Positions 33,694 to 43,166 of a stretch of DNA of 64,000 nt are shown piece after piece. Made by a program: the position numbers and the translations under genes. Every line of letters starts with the position of its first letter. Position 1 is the stretch's first letter. Below the pieces are notes generated by a model that saw nothing but the letters and a program-made list of their open reading frames with translations, did not search any database and was not told the DNA's origin. This DNA is from an uncultured Muribaculaceae bacterium (GTDB lineage: Bacteria > Bacteroidota > Bacteroidia > Bacteroidales > Muribaculaceae): NCBI GenBank assembly GCA_910586895.1, contig CAJUIW010000005.1, positions 1 through 64,000 on the forward strand. Direction: 5' to 3'.

Positions 33694-35289
33694 TTATTTG
33701 ATTGACATCTTAAATATGGCATTGCCACGTGAACCGACAACAAGACTGTTGCCAACCACTACCGGCGATGACTCAAAGTTATTACCTACATGCTTGGTGA
33801 ACAGAATCTTTCCATCGGCGCCATTTATCAGATATACATTGCCGATGCAGTCAGCGGCAAAGACAAACATCTCACCGCTTTCATTGACAAACCCTACCGG
33901 CGACGACCACGCATAGTGCTTGAGCGGAGTCGAATAAACTACCTTGCCGGTAGAGCGGTCAAGAGCTATGAACTCACCGTTCTGTCCATGTTCGTTCTTC
34001 ACCATATTGGTAAATATAAGGTCCTTGCAATTTCCTCGTCCGGGAAGCGCAGTGGCATAGAATCCTCCGTCAAAATGCTTTTCGCCAACATCAGCCCTGC
34101 GTCCGGATATCTTGGCCTCCCATACAGCATGGCCGTCGATACCATCTATCTTGACAAATTTGGCACTGCCTACATTCTGCCGGTCAATTTCACTTCCGGT
34201 GTAGATATATGGATGACCATCCTCCACTATCAGCACCGGCGAGGCATCAGTATCATCGCCCATCTGATAAAGCCATACGGGCTTCATGGTGTTCAGGTTG
34301 GTGCATATGAGATTGCCATGATTGTCGGCGGTATATCCATAGTTGGCAAAGGCGCTCATGGACGCCTCCATCCCCGGTGCGCCGGTTGACACGGTATAAC
34401 GCATTGCCGAATGCAGGGTCACTGTACCCGGCTTGATAAGAAACTTGTACAATGACCCGTTTTCGCCCGGACGGAACAGGAACTGCCCAACACGCAGCGG
34501 CGATGAATCATAAGCGCCCCATCGGCGCGGAGCCTTGGGGTCCTCCTTGAATGTGTGCCCTATTTCATGACGGTAAAGATCTATGACCAAGGCACCGAAG
34601 GGGCGCTCCACCGGAATGCCCTGGCCTACGTAAAGATTGCCGTTCAAAGTAGGGTCAAGTGAAATGGTCCCTTTTATAGGATTGACCACATCAATAGCCT
34701 TACGTGATGCCTTTCCCGACTCAAAATCAATGAAGTAAACGCGTCCGGCAAGCGATCCTACCATTATCTCACGTGACGTAAAGGCGGGGAGCAGAGTGCC
34801 GGCCTGACGGAAACGGGCTATGCAGCTGTCAGGCCACTCTACATACAGAGGCTGTCCGGTCCATCCGGAGCCACCGCCCCACGACCCGTAACGTTCCGAT
34901 CCGCGGGCCTGGTCAGTATGGAATTCCCAATCGACTACAATCTCTGTTGGAGTCCCGCTTACTGTGCCGCCGAAATCAGCATCACGGTAGGCTCCGCCAC
35001 GGAATGTGAAAGCTCCCGGCGCATCATCATATAGATTAGCTGTACTGCTGATAGTGCCGTCAGTAATATCATCGACAATCTCAGTGGTATATTTTATCGC
35101 TGCGGCCGAACCGTAGAGTGTGTCAGGCAGCATTGCCGGAGCAGAAGCCTCCGTCCTATCAACCGAATCTACAACAACCGAATCCGCGTCGCTTGTATCC
35201 GAAGAACTGCTATTGCCTCCTGAACATGACAAAATGGGGAGGCCAATGGCCGTTACTAATATGAGAGGAAGAATGCGTCGTGTTGTCAT
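33694..35289 (-). CDS. Lipoprotein with a PQQ-like beta-propeller
   Basis: A 531-residue protein with a lipoprotein signal (LPILSC, Cys at about 22), an acidic Ser/Asp-rich linker, then repeated propeller blades of the PQQ/BamB type (VYFIDFESGKA, LICTNLNTMKPVWLYQ, FIALDRSTGKVVYS, VYLINGADGKILF). Such proteins act as scaffolds or as quinoprotein relatives; no active-site residues point to a dehydrogenase. On the minus strand TTG (35374-35372), 20 bases and TATCTTTG (35351-35344) form its promoter, which overlaps the terminator of the GH20 gene. Confidence 0.75.
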   Translation of the reverse strand: MTTRRILPLILVTAIGLPILSCSGGNSSSSDTSDADSVVVDSVDRTEASAPAMLPDTLYGSAAAIKYTTEIVDDITDGTISSTANLYDDAPGAFTFRGGAYRDADFGGTVSGTPTEIVVDWEFHTDQARGSERYGSWGGGSGWTGQPLYVEWPDSCIARFRQAGTLLPAFTSREIMVGSLAGRVYFIDFESGKASRKAIDVVNPIKGTISLDPTLNGNLYVGQGIPVERPFGALVIDLYRHEIGHTFKEDPKAPRRWGAYDSSPLRVGQFLFRPGENGSLYKFLIKPGTVTLHSAMRYTVSTGAPGMEASMSAFANYGYTADNHGNLICTNLNTMKPVWLYQMGDDTDASPVLIVEDGHPYIYTGSEIDRQNVGSAKFVKIDGIDGHAVWEAKISGRRADVGEKHFDGGFYATALPGRGNCKDLIFTNMVKNEHGQNGEFIALDRSTGKVVYSTPLKHYAWSSPVGFVNESGEMFVFAADCIGNVYLINGADGKILFTKHVGNNFESSPVVVGNSLVVGSRGNAIFKMSIK

Positions 35290-35328
35290 GCCGAGATCTG
35301 GTTAAGAATTTATAGGGTATATGCAAAA

Positions 35329-35368
35329 AATACTCCCAGACTGCAAAGATAGGCAATCCGGGAGTATT
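35329..35368 (-). terminator. GH20 terminator with the next promoter's -7 box in its loop
   Basis: AATACTCCC and GGGAGTATT are the arms (35329-35337, 35360-35368). Read on the minus strand the hairpin is followed by TTTTTG. TATCTTTG, the -7 box of the propeller lipoprotein gene, lies in the loop at 35351-35344. Confidence 0.7.
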
Positions 35369-35419
35369 AAACAATTGATTTTGAACGCGATTATAAAATA
35401 ATCACCTAATTTAACGTTT

Positions 35420-37009
35420 TCAGAATATGTGCGGAGCGTAATTCAGATTACGGCTTTTGTAGATCGGCACATGACGGCGTATGCGCTCCACAAAGTCCGT
35501 GTACGAGCGCTGATCCTGCGGAGTCCATCCAGCTTCAGCTACAGCGGCCAGACGCGGCAATATCAGATATTCCAGCAGTTTGCCGTCAGGCACATATTCG
35601 CTCCAGAAATTAGCCTGGACGCCCTTATACTTTGAATTGAGATTATCCGGAACATTCTTCATAGGCACATAATTGTACACAACTTCTACAGTTTCCGTTC
35701 CACGTCCCTGCGTATGAGGTTCGCCCGGGTCAGTAGACTGCTTGCGGTTGATGTAATATGGTATCTGAGGGGTAAGGATAGTTTCCAGCCCACGATTGGC
35801 AGCTTCAAGCGCAGCCTTATCAGCACCTACCCAAGCCATAATCGTTATGTCATCGTCAAGCATCTTGGTATTACCATGCAGCACCTCATTCCAGAACACG
35901 AGTTTACGCTGTTCGCTCTCAGGTTTAGTCTTAATATAATCCTGTAGCTTGCGGTAGTAGTCAAGCTGAAGGTCACGGTAATTGTCGGAGCCTATCTCTT
36001 TAAGCCGATTGATACACTGTTCATTAACTTTCCATTTCGAGGTAGGGCATTCATCACCGCCAAGATGTATGTATTCAAACGGGAACAAGGGTATAAGTTC
36101 ATCAATGATATCCTTTGTCATCTGCACAGCTTCGGGATTAGCCACATTCATCACATCGTCAGTGATACCCTGGTACTCCCAAAGTTCATACTTCTTTTTA
36201 GGCTCGCAGGCCAATATCTCAGGATATGATGCAACGGCGGCAAGCGTGTGGCCCGGCACATCAATCTCAGGCATGACTTCGATAAAACGGTCCTTGGCAT
36301 ATGCCACTATCTCACGGATATCATCCTGAGTGTAGAATCCTCCGTAAGGTTCGTCAAGAGGAACAGGCTTAATGGTATCCCAACCGAGCACCTCGCTGCT
36401 GCGCCATGCCCCGACCTCCGTAAGACGCGGGTATTTCTTTATCTCTATACGCCAGCCCTGGTCGTCGGTCAGATGCCAATGGAACCGGTTCATCTTATAC
36501 AGGGCCATAACATCAAGAATACGCTTTACCTCATCCTTTCCAAAAAAGTGTCGCCCTTCATCAAGCATGAATCCACGCCAACCGAAACGGGGTTCATCCG
36601 TAAGCTTCATCACCGGAAGTGATTCTTTGTTCTGAGCCAAAAGCTGCGATATTGTCTGCACGGCATAAAAGAATCCGGCCGGACGCGAGGCAGCGATAGT
36701 GATATTTTTCGCAGTTATGTCAATGCTATATGCCTCCGGACCAAGATCAGCATTGGTCACGAAACGGATAACTCCGCCCTTCGACTTCATCTTCACCTTA
36801 CCGGGCAGCATGCTGAACAGTGTGTCAGCCACACGCTTCACACTGTCGCCTCCCTGGACTGATGCCGTAAGGGCTCTATTGATGCGGAACGTCTTCCCCT
36901 CCTCTACTGATACTGAAACAGGCAGCGGAACGATTGGCACTGTGGCCTTTGCCAAAACCGGCATCAGCAGCAAAGCCATTGATGCGATAACTAATCGGAT
37001 TCTTTTCAT
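35420..37009 (-). CDS. Secreted GH20 beta-N-acetylhexosaminidase
   Basis: A 529-residue GH20 enzyme removing terminal beta-GlcNAc or beta-GalNAc. Signal peptide about residues 1-22. A GH20b domain precedes the barrel, which starts WRGFMLDEGRHFFG at about 144. The canonical HLGGDE carries the catalytic pair D319-E320, and HWHLTDDQGWRIEI is intact. Unlike the GH20 at 416-2395 it has no long C-terminal extension. It is flanked by two terminator hairpins that carry promoter boxes in their loops. Confidence 0.93.
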   Translation of the reverse strand: MKRIRLVIASMALLLMPVLAKATVPIVPLPVSVSVEEGKTFRINRALTASVQGGDSVKRVADTLFSMLPGKVKMKSKGGVIRFVTNADLGPEAYSIDITAKNITIAASRPAGFFYAVQTISQLLAQNKESLPVMKLTDEPRFGWRGFMLDEGRHFFGKDEVKRILDVMALYKMNRFHWHLTDDQGWRIEIKKYPRLTEVGAWRSSEVLGWDTIKPVPLDEPYGGFYTQDDIREIVAYAKDRFIEVMPEIDVPGHTLAAVASYPEILACEPKKKYELWEYQGITDDVMNVANPEAVQMTKDIIDELIPLFPFEYIHLGGDECPTSKWKVNEQCINRLKEIGSDNYRDLQLDYYRKLQDYIKTKPESEQRKLVFWNEVLHGNTKMLDDDITIMAWVGADKAALEAANRGLETILTPQIPYYINRKQSTDPGEPHTQGRGTETVEVVYNYVPMKNVPDNLNSKYKGVQANFWSEYVPDGKLLEYLILPRLAAVAEAGWTPQDQRSYTDFVERIRRHVPIYKSRNLNYAPHIF

Positions 37010-37075
37010 GGATATTACAGATTGATTATTTCTAAAGAAACAAACTTACAAAAAATCATCGGCATAAAAAAATCC

Positions 37076-37105
37076 CGCACTATGGACAAAGATACATAGT
37101 GCGGA
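37076..37105 (-). terminator. dnaJ-side terminator with the GH20 -7 box in its loop
   Basis: CCGCACTATG (37076-37085) and CATAGTGCGG (37096-37105) form a perfect 10-pair stem followed on the minus strand by GGATTTTTTTATG. The loop is TATCTTTGTC, so its first 8 bases match the -7 consensus for the GH20 gene starting at 37009. Confidence 0.8.
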
Positions 37106-37133
37106 ATAATATGTAGTTTAGATAATAGTTCTA

Positions 37134-38297
37134 TCAGTCAAAGATGTGGCGCAACTTGCTGAATATACGCTTCTTCTCTTCATCGGAAGCTTGCATCTCT
37201 GGTTTGTCGCGCAGCTGTTCCATTACAGCCGTCTGTTCCGGAGTAAGATGTTCAGGGATATATACCATAACATTAATCAGCTCATCACCCTTGCCATATC
37301 CATCTGTCGAGGGTAAGCCTTTGCCACGCAGACGAAGTATCTTGCCAGGCTGGGTACCGGGAGCGATTTTCAGTCGGGCACGACCTCCGATAGTGGGCAC
37401 TTCCACCGACCCGCCGAGTGTAGCGGTAGGAATATCCAGCATCAGATTGTATATCACGTCGTTACCGTCACGTATAAGCTCCGGATGTTTTATCTCTTCA
37501 ATCACAACGAGCAAATCGCCGTTCACTCCACCATGCATAGGTGCATTGCCTTTGCCTTTAAGTGTCAAGGTCATGCCGTCAGATACACCGGCAGGGATAT
37601 TGAACGATACTGTCTGCTCACGATGCTCAACACCTGTGCCGTTACAGAAATGACATTTTTCATCAATTATCTTGCCCTCGCCGTTACACTCCGGACATAC
37701 GGCAGCTGACTCGCGTATGCCGAACATGGTCTGCTGGGCACGGCGGACAGTGCCTGTACCCTGACATGTGGGGCATGTCTTGAACGAAGTGCCATCCTTT
37801 GCACCGGTACCATTGCAATGATCATCCTTGGCAAATGCCTTGAGTTTAAGCGTTTTTGATACACCGGTAGCTATCTCTTCAAGTGTGAGCTTCAGAGTGA
37901 TGCGAAGGTCATCGCCACGGCGCTGACGCTTGCGCGGACGGCCGCCGCCGGCACTTGCGAATCCACCCATATCGAAGCTGCCACCAAAGATATCGCCAAA
38001 GGCTGAGAAGATATCGTCCATTGACATGCCTCCGGATGAGTAGAAGCCTCCGGCTCCTCCGGGGAAGCCCTGCGGACCCATATTATGGCCAAACTGGTCA
38101 TACTTCTGACGCTTCTCAGGATTGCTCAGCACATCATATGCCTCGGCAGCCTCCTTGAATTTTTCCTCGGCTTCCTTATCGCCCGGATTCTTATCCGGGT
38201 GATATTTGATAGCCAATTTGCGGTATGCTTTTTTAAGTTCCTCGGGAGTAGCTGTTTTCGCTACACCGAGCACTTCATAATAATCTCTCTTTTCCAT
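37134..38297 (-). CDS. dnaJ: Chaperone DnaJ with an altered first zinc-finger repeat
   Basis: An Hsp40 co-chaperone that stimulates DnaK. The 387-residue protein has a J domain with HPD at 33-35, a Gly/Phe-rich linker, four zinc-finger repeats and two C-terminal substrate domains. Repeats 2-4 are normal ([24 protein letters not shown]). Repeat 1 reads D158-D-H-C161-N-G-T-G, so its first Cys is replaced by Asp. It follows grpE after 49 bases; dnaK is not in the window. Confidence 0.94.
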   Translation of the reverse strand: MEKRDYYEVLGVAKTATPEELKKAYRKLAIKYHPDKNPGDKEAEEKFKEAAEAYDVLSNPEKRQKYDQFGHNMGPQGFPGGAGGFYSSGGMSMDDIFSAFGDIFGGSFDMGGFASAGGGRPRKRQRRGDDLRITLKLTLEEIATGVSKTLKLKAFAKDDHCNGTGAKDGTSFKTCPTCQGTGTVRRAQQTMFGIRESAAVCPECNGEGKIIDEKCHFCNGTGVEHREQTVSFNIPAGVSDGMTLTLKGKGNAPMHGGVNGDLLVVIEEIKHPELIRDGNDVIYNLMLDIPTATLGGSVEVPTIGGRARLKIAPGTQPGKILRLRGKGLPSTDGYGKGDELINVMVYIPEHLTPEQTAVMEQLRDKPEMQASDEEKKRIFSKLRHIFD

Positions 38298-38346
38298 CTG
38301 TTTCTTGTGGAGGTGATGTTAGCTAAACGTTTTCTATCCCGAGCCG

Positions 38347-38967
38347 TTACTGTCCGACTACAACTTTCGCGTGGCGAAGCACTTTGTCATTTATGGTGTA
38401 GCCCTTGGTAGGTGTATCAATCACCATTCCTTTCTGTGATTCATCCGCTACGGGGACCATAGCTATAGCTTCCTGTGTGTCAGGATCAAAAGGCTTACCG
38501 GTAGTTTCGGCCGGCTTGACACCATTCTGCTCCAGATATTTCATAAGCTTATTGTAGATAAGCTCCATTCCCTCCTTTACGGCCTCTATATCAGTGGCAT
38601 CTTTGTTTGCTTCGATTCCACGTTCGAAATCGTCCACAATAGGAAGAAGGCCCTTCATGGCATTCTCCGATGCATTGCGGATTATATCACCTTTTTCCTT
38701 GATGGTACGCTTGCGGAAATTATCAAATTCGGCCATCAGGAAGAGGTATTCTTTCTTCTCTTTCTCTACCTTGGCTTTCTCCTCGGCCACCTGACGGGTC
38801 AGGACTTCAATCTGATCCATCTCAGCTTCAAGTTCGGCTTCCTGCCCGTTGGCTTCATCATCGGCCTCAGGCACATTGTCCATCACTTCCACGTCATCAA
38901 TATCATCAACGCGCTCTTCTGCTCCCTTGGGAGTAGAGTCAGCATTATTGTTCTTGTTTTTGGTCAT
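38347..38967 (-). CDS. grpE: GrpE, nucleotide exchange factor of DnaK
   Basis: A 206-residue protein that releases ADP from DnaK. An acidic disordered N-terminus (DDIDDVEVMDNVPEADDEANG) leads to a long coiled coil (about residues 45-110, with AEFDNFRKRTIKEKG), then the beta-domain signature near the C-terminus. It precedes dnaJ on the same strand and is likely co-transcribed with it. Confidence 0.94.
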   Translation of the reverse strand: MTKNKNNNADSTPKGAEERVDDIDDVEVMDNVPEADDEANGQEAELEAEMDQIEVLTRQVAEEKAKVEKEKKEYLFLMAEFDNFRKRTIKEKGDIIRNASENAMKGLLPIVDDFERGIEANKDATDIEAVKEGMELIYNKLMKYLEQNGVKPAETTGKPFDPDTQEAIAMVPVADESQKGMVIDTPTKGYTINDKVLRHAKVVVGQ

Positions 38968-39087
38968 ATGCGGTAATCTTTTTAGTACAATTTTACAGCA
39001 AAAACTTTGCCAGTTTCAACAAGAGGACCTGTAAGTCCACATTATCTTCATTAAAATCATAACAACTTCCGGCGCATAACGTTCAGT

Positions 39088-39909
39088 TCAAAGCTTTGAT
39101 GCGAAAAAATCACATCCTCCGAACTGACGCTGCAATCCATATGACAAAATGTCACTTTCATATATTGCATATACAGCCGAGCCTGAACCGGACATCGCCA
39201 CATAGTCAGCACCTGACTCCAAGAGCCGGCGCTTGATATCCATTATCTCCGGGCACAGCGCACCTACCGACTCCTCAAACCGGTTTTTCAACCCCTTCTG
39301 CCAACTGCTGATACCAGAATCAAGCAACTCTTGAATATCCGGAACATCGGCACAAGGAGTGACTCCGGAATAAGCCTGAGCGGTCGACACCCCTACCTGA
39401 GGCTTGACTATGACGATATATTTCCCCGACATATCAAGCGGTATCGGGGTAAGCTCCGTACCGATTCCCTGGGCCAACGCAGGAGTATTGCGGATGAAAA
39501 ACGGGCAGTCAGCACCTACCGTAGCGGCTATAGCCTCCATCTTCTCATCTCCTAAATCCAGAGAAAACAGGGCATCGAGTCCTTTTATAGTAAACGCAGC
39601 ATCAGCCGACCCTCCGCCAAGGCCGGCGCCATCAGGAATTATCTTCCGCAGATAGATGTCAACCGGCGGCAGAGCCACTTCACGCTCAACAGCGCGGAGA
39701 GCTTTCATCACAAGATTCTTCTCCGGCGGACAGTCAACAGTGCGTCCTGTGACGGTAAGTGTCGTTTCGGCACCCTTTGCCGGCACTATCTCCAGCACAT
39801 CACACCACGGTACGGGCATCATGGCCGTAAGGATATCATGATAACCGTCAGGCCTGCGGTGGGTTATGTACAGGCCAAGGTTAATTTTAGCGTTTGGGAA
39901 AAGTATCAT
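39088..39909 (-). CDS. ispE: 4-diphosphocytidyl-2-C-methyl-D-erythritol kinase IspE
   Basis: Phosphorylates CDP-methylerythritol in the non-mevalonate isoprenoid pathway. The 273-residue GHMP kinase opens with FPNAKINLGLYI, has the ATP loop PDGAGLGGGSADAA and a C-terminal SGSGSAVYAIYE. The -7 box TATTTTTG (39921-39914 on the minus strand) ends 4 bases before the ATG, so transcription probably starts at the start codon. It is divergent from dnaB. Confidence 0.94.
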   Translation of the reverse strand: MILFPNAKINLGLYITHRRPDGYHDILTAMMPVPWCDVLEIVPAKGAETTLTVTGRTVDCPPEKNLVMKALRAVEREVALPPVDIYLRKIIPDGAGLGGGSADAAFTIKGLDALFSLDLGDEKMEAIAATVGADCPFFIRNTPALAQGIGTELTPIPLDMSGKYIVIVKPQVGVSTAQAYSGVTPCADVPDIQELLDSGISSWQKGLKNRFEESVGALCPEIMDIKRRLLESGADYVAMSGSGSAVYAIYESDILSYGLQRQFGGCDFFASKL

Positions 39910-39913
39910 ACCA

Positions 39914-39941
39914 CAAAAATAGTCATTTTTTTGTACTTTTG
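39914..39941. promoter_or_regulatory. Divergent ispE/dnaB promoter boxes
   Basis: TATTTTTG on the minus strand (39921-39914) serves ispE, with only 4 bases to its ATG. TACTTTTG on the plus strand (39934-39941) serves dnaB, whose ATG is at 39970. The two -7 boxes are 12 bases apart, so polymerase binding should be mutually exclusive. Confidence 0.6.
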
Positions 39942-39969
39942 TGACCTAATAATAAATGTCACATCATAT

Positions 39970-41517
39970 ATGGAAGGTAACAATACAAGGCGTTTTACTC
40001 CGAAGAATCAACAGCTATACGACTATGGAGGCCGGCGTCCACCACGCGATACGGAGCTCGAAGAGGCCGTTCTCGGCGCGCTGATGCTTGAGAAGGATGC
40101 CTATACCGCAGTATGTGACATTTTGAAACCGGAGTCATTCTACGAACCGGCCAATAAAAAGATCTACGAGGCCATTCAGAATCTCGGAGCCTCACAGCGT
40201 CCGATAGACACCCTCACCGTAACTGAACAGCTGCGCCTCAACGGCACGCTTGACGAAGTTGGAGGCCCGGTGTTCGTATCGGAGCTTACACTGCGTGTGG
40301 CCTCGGGCGCCAATGCCGAGTATCATGCCCGCATCGTGGCCCAGAAGTATCTGGCCCGTGAGCTGATATCATTTGCCGCCGATATTGAGAAAAAGGCTTT
40401 TGACGAAAGCAATGACGTCGACGACCTTATGCAGGAAGCTGAGGGACGCCTCTTTGAAATATCGCAGCGCAATGTCAAGAAGGATGTCACTCAGATTGAC
40501 CCCGTCATAAAATCGGCTGTAGAGCAGATTCAGGCTGCGGCCAACCGTACTTCAGGTCTGAGCGGACTTGAAACAGGATTCCACAAGCTTGACCAGCTTA
40601 CTTCCGGATGGCAGAACTCCGACCTTATAATCATAGCGGCACGTCCTGCCATGGGTAAAACGGCGTTCGTCCTATCCATGGCCAAGAACATGGCAGTCAA
40701 TTACAACACTCCGGTGGCTATGTTCTCGCTCGAAATGTCGAATCTTCAGCTCGTAAACCGTCTGATAAGTAATGTATGTGAGATTCCGAGTGAAAAAATC
40801 AAGAGCGGTCAGCTCGAACATATGGAATGGGACCAGCTGATGGCCCGGTTGAAGCATCTGGAAGGTGCGCCACTGTTTATTGACGACACCGCTTCGCTCT
40901 CTATTTTCGAACTAAGGACAAAAGCACGCCGTCTGGTAAGAGAGCATGGAGTGAAAATCATAATCATTGACTACCTCCAGCTCATGAATGCTTCCGGCAT
41001 GAAGTTTGGCAGCCGCGAACAGGAGGTAAGTATGATTTCGCGTTCGCTCAAGCAGCTCGCCAAGGAGCTCAACATCCCGATAATAGCGCTGTCGCAGCTC
41101 AACCGAAGCGTTGAAAGCCGAGGCAATGACAGTAAGGATGGCAAGCGTCCGCAGCTGTCGGACCTCCGTGAGAGTGGAGCCATAGAACAGGACGCCGACA
41201 TAGTATGCTTCATTCACCGTCCGGAGTACTACCTGCGTTCAGGTACTGACGGAACTGACCGCGATATACGTGGATTGGCCGAATTCATCGTGGCCAAGCA
41301 CCGTAGCGGCCGTGTAGATGACGTGGAAATGCGCTTCAAAGCCAAGTTCGCCCGATTTGAGAACTGGACAGAAGAGGGTGGCGAGGAAGGAGCCATGCAG
41401 TCAATGGGCTCACGCCTGAACGACTCAAGCCTCGACGCGGCAGTTCAATTCTCAGGCGGCACTGCCGATTTCCTTGGTGGCGCGCCCGGGTCGATTGACG
41501 ATTCCGTGCCGTTCTGA
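39970..41517 (+). CDS. dnaB: Replicative DNA helicase DnaB
   Basis: Hexameric helicase that unwinds DNA at the fork. The 515-residue protein has the N-terminal primase-interaction domain (DTELEEAVLGALMLEKDAY) and the RecA-like domain with Walker A ARPAMGKTA, Walker B IIIIDYLQLM and ALSQLNRSVE. The start at 39970 fits the family and the promoter; an ATG at 39838 would overlap ispE and adds an unrelated leader. No intein is present. Confidence 0.94.
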   Translation: MEGNNTRRFTPKNQQLYDYGGRRPPRDTELEEAVLGALMLEKDAYTAVCDILKPESFYEPANKKIYEAIQNLGASQRPIDTLTVTEQLRLNGTLDEVGGPVFVSELTLRVASGANAEYHARIVAQKYLARELISFAADIEKKAFDESNDVDDLMQEAEGRLFEISQRNVKKDVTQIDPVIKSAVEQIQAAANRTSGLSGLETGFHKLDQLTSGWQNSDLIIIAARPAMGKTAFVLSMAKNMAVNYNTPVAMFSLEMSNLQLVNRLISNVCEIPSEKIKSGQLEHMEWDQLMARLKHLEGAPLFIDDTASLSIFELRTKARRLVREHGVKIIIIDYLQLMNASGMKFGSREQEVSMISRSLKQLAKELNIPIIALSQLNRSVESRGNDSKDGKRPQLSDLRESGAIEQDADIVCFIHRPEYYLRSGTDGTDRDIRGLAEFIVAKHRSGRVDDVEMRFKAKFARFENWTEEGGEEGAMQSMGSRLNDSSLDAAVQFSGGTADFLGGAPGSIDDSVPF

Positions 41518-41533
41518 CGCCCGGCGCGGGAGG

Positions 41534-42451
41534 TCAGTCAAATTTCTTGCGGTTGAATATGAATCCTCGTCCCAGATATTTTTCGCGTACAATCGGATTC
41601 TCGGCCAGCTCCTCCGAAGTGCCCTGAAACAGTATTTTGCCGTCAAACAGCAGATAGGCTCTGTCTGTAATGCTGAGAGTCTCAGGTGCGTTATGGTCGG
41701 TAATCAGAATGCCGATATTCTTTTCCTTAAGTTTATATACAATATATTGGATATCCTCCACCGCTATCGGGTCGACACCCGCAAACGGTTCGTCAAGCAT
41801 TATAAACTTAGGATTGATGGCCAGACAGCGGGCTATCTCCGTTCGGCGCCGTTCGCCGCCTGAAAGCTGGTCGCCAAGATTCTTACGCACCTTCTCCAGA
41901 CGGAACTCGGCTATAAGCGATTCGAGTTTCTCACGCTGATATTCCTTGGAGGTCTTGGTCATTTCAAGCACCGCACGGATATTATTCTCCACTGAGAGCT
42001 TGCGGAAGACGGATGCCTCCTGGGCAAGATAACCGATGCCGTTCTGCGCCCGTCGGTATACAGGGAATTTCGTTATGTTCAGATTATTCAGGAATATCTG
42101 CCCCTCATTGGGTGTGATCAGGCCGGTAGTCATATAGAATGTGGTGGTCTTTCCGGCTCCGTTAGGACCGAGCAAACCCACAATCTCGCCCTGCTTCACA
42201 TCAATCGATACATGATTGACCACAGTGCGCTTTCCATATTTCTTGACAAGATTCTCCGTGCGGAGCACCATTTTCTCTTCCGTACCGACAGGAGGATTTG
42301 GACTGTTGTCCGCACTCTTCGCTCCGTAATTTTCCTTTACATCTCCATCCGGAGGAAGCTGCTGCATCATCGGATCGGCAGTGAAGCGGATCTGTTCTGC
42401 ATCATCGGAGGGTTCGAATATCTTGTCATCGCGGCGCGTGGTAATAGCCAT
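41534..42451 (-). CDS. lptB: LptB-like ATPase of lipopolysaccharide export
   Basis: Powers the Lpt bridge that moves LPS to the outer membrane. The 305-residue protein has an ABC domain with [22 protein letters not shown] and [13 protein letters not shown], plus the LptB-like [19 protein letters not shown]. About 60 N-terminal residues (rich in Asp and Pro) precede the ABC domain and are not usual for LptB. It follows udk on the same strand after 15 bases. Confidence 0.9.
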   Translation of the reverse strand: MAITTRRDDKIFEPSDDAEQIRFTADPMMQQLPPDGDVKENYGAKSADNSPNPPVGTEEKMVLRTENLVKKYGKRTVVNHVSIDVKQGEIVGLLGPNGAGKTTTFYMTTGLITPNEGQIFLNNLNITKFPVYRRAQNGIGYLAQEASVFRKLSVENNIRAVLEMTKTSKEYQREKLESLIAEFRLEKVRKNLGDQLSGGERRRTEIARCLAINPKFIMLDEPFAGVDPIAVEDIQYIVYKLKEKNIGILITDHNAPETLSITDRAYLLFDGKILFQGTSEELAENPIVREKYLGRGFIFNRKKFD

Positions 42452-42466
42452 GGTTCGATTCTATTA

Positions 42467-43096
42467 TCAGTTGTTAATTCGTTTAGCTTTCAGCAGACGT
42501 GATTCAATATAATCAGTAAGCAGGTTGATAGCCACTGTATTGTTACCCCCCTGCGGTACAATGAGGTCGGCATACCGCTTGGATGGCTCGATATACATTG
42601 AATGCATAGGTTTGAGCACATCCTCGTAACGCGAAAGCACCATCTGCGGAGTGCGGCCACGCTCCACGCAGTCACGGGCTATGACACGTATCAGACGGTC
42701 GTCGGCATCAGCATCTACAAACACCTTGACATCCATCATGTCACGAAGCACCGGATCAGTCAGCACAAGAATACCCTCCACGATGACCACATCACGCGGC
42801 TCGACCTTCACAGTTTCCTCCTGACGTGTGCATGTCAGATACGAATACGTGGGCATCTGTATGGTATGTCCCGCTTTCAGTTCCTCCAACTGCTTGACAA
42901 GAAGAGTCCATTCTATAGCGGCCGGTTCATCGAAATTAATCTTGCTTCTCTCCTCTACCGGCACATGGCTTGAATCCTTATAATAAGAGTCCTGAGGCAG
43001 CACAGCCACTTCGCCAAGCGGCAAAGACTTGATTATCTTATTGACCACGGTGGTCTTTCCTGAGCCGGTTCCGCCGGCTATTCCTATAATGAGCAT
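42467..43096 (-). CDS. udk: Uridine kinase
   Basis: Phosphorylates uridine and cytidine in pyrimidine salvage. The 209-residue protein begins MLIIGIAGGTGSGKTTVV with its P-loop, and has DSYYKD, FDEPAAIEW and EGILVLTD. The ATG at 43096 is preferred over a TTG at 43123, because the usual family start is there. The minus-strand -7 box TATCTTTG is at 43139-43132. Confidence 0.93.
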   Translation of the reverse strand: MLIIGIAGGTGSGKTTVVNKIIKSLPLGEVAVLPQDSYYKDSSHVPVEERSKINFDEPAAIEWTLLVKQLEELKAGHTIQMPTYSYLTCTRQEETVKVEPRDVVIVEGILVLTDPVLRDMMDVKVFVDADADDRLIRVIARDCVERGRTPQMVLSRYEDVLKPMHSMYIEPSKRYADLIVPQGGNNTVAINLLTDYIESRLLKAKRINN

Positions 43097-43166
43097 AGCG
43101 AACTTTTTAGAGAGTATTTTCAATATTACGGCAAAGATAATGAATTTTAATTCTTCAGCGAAATCA

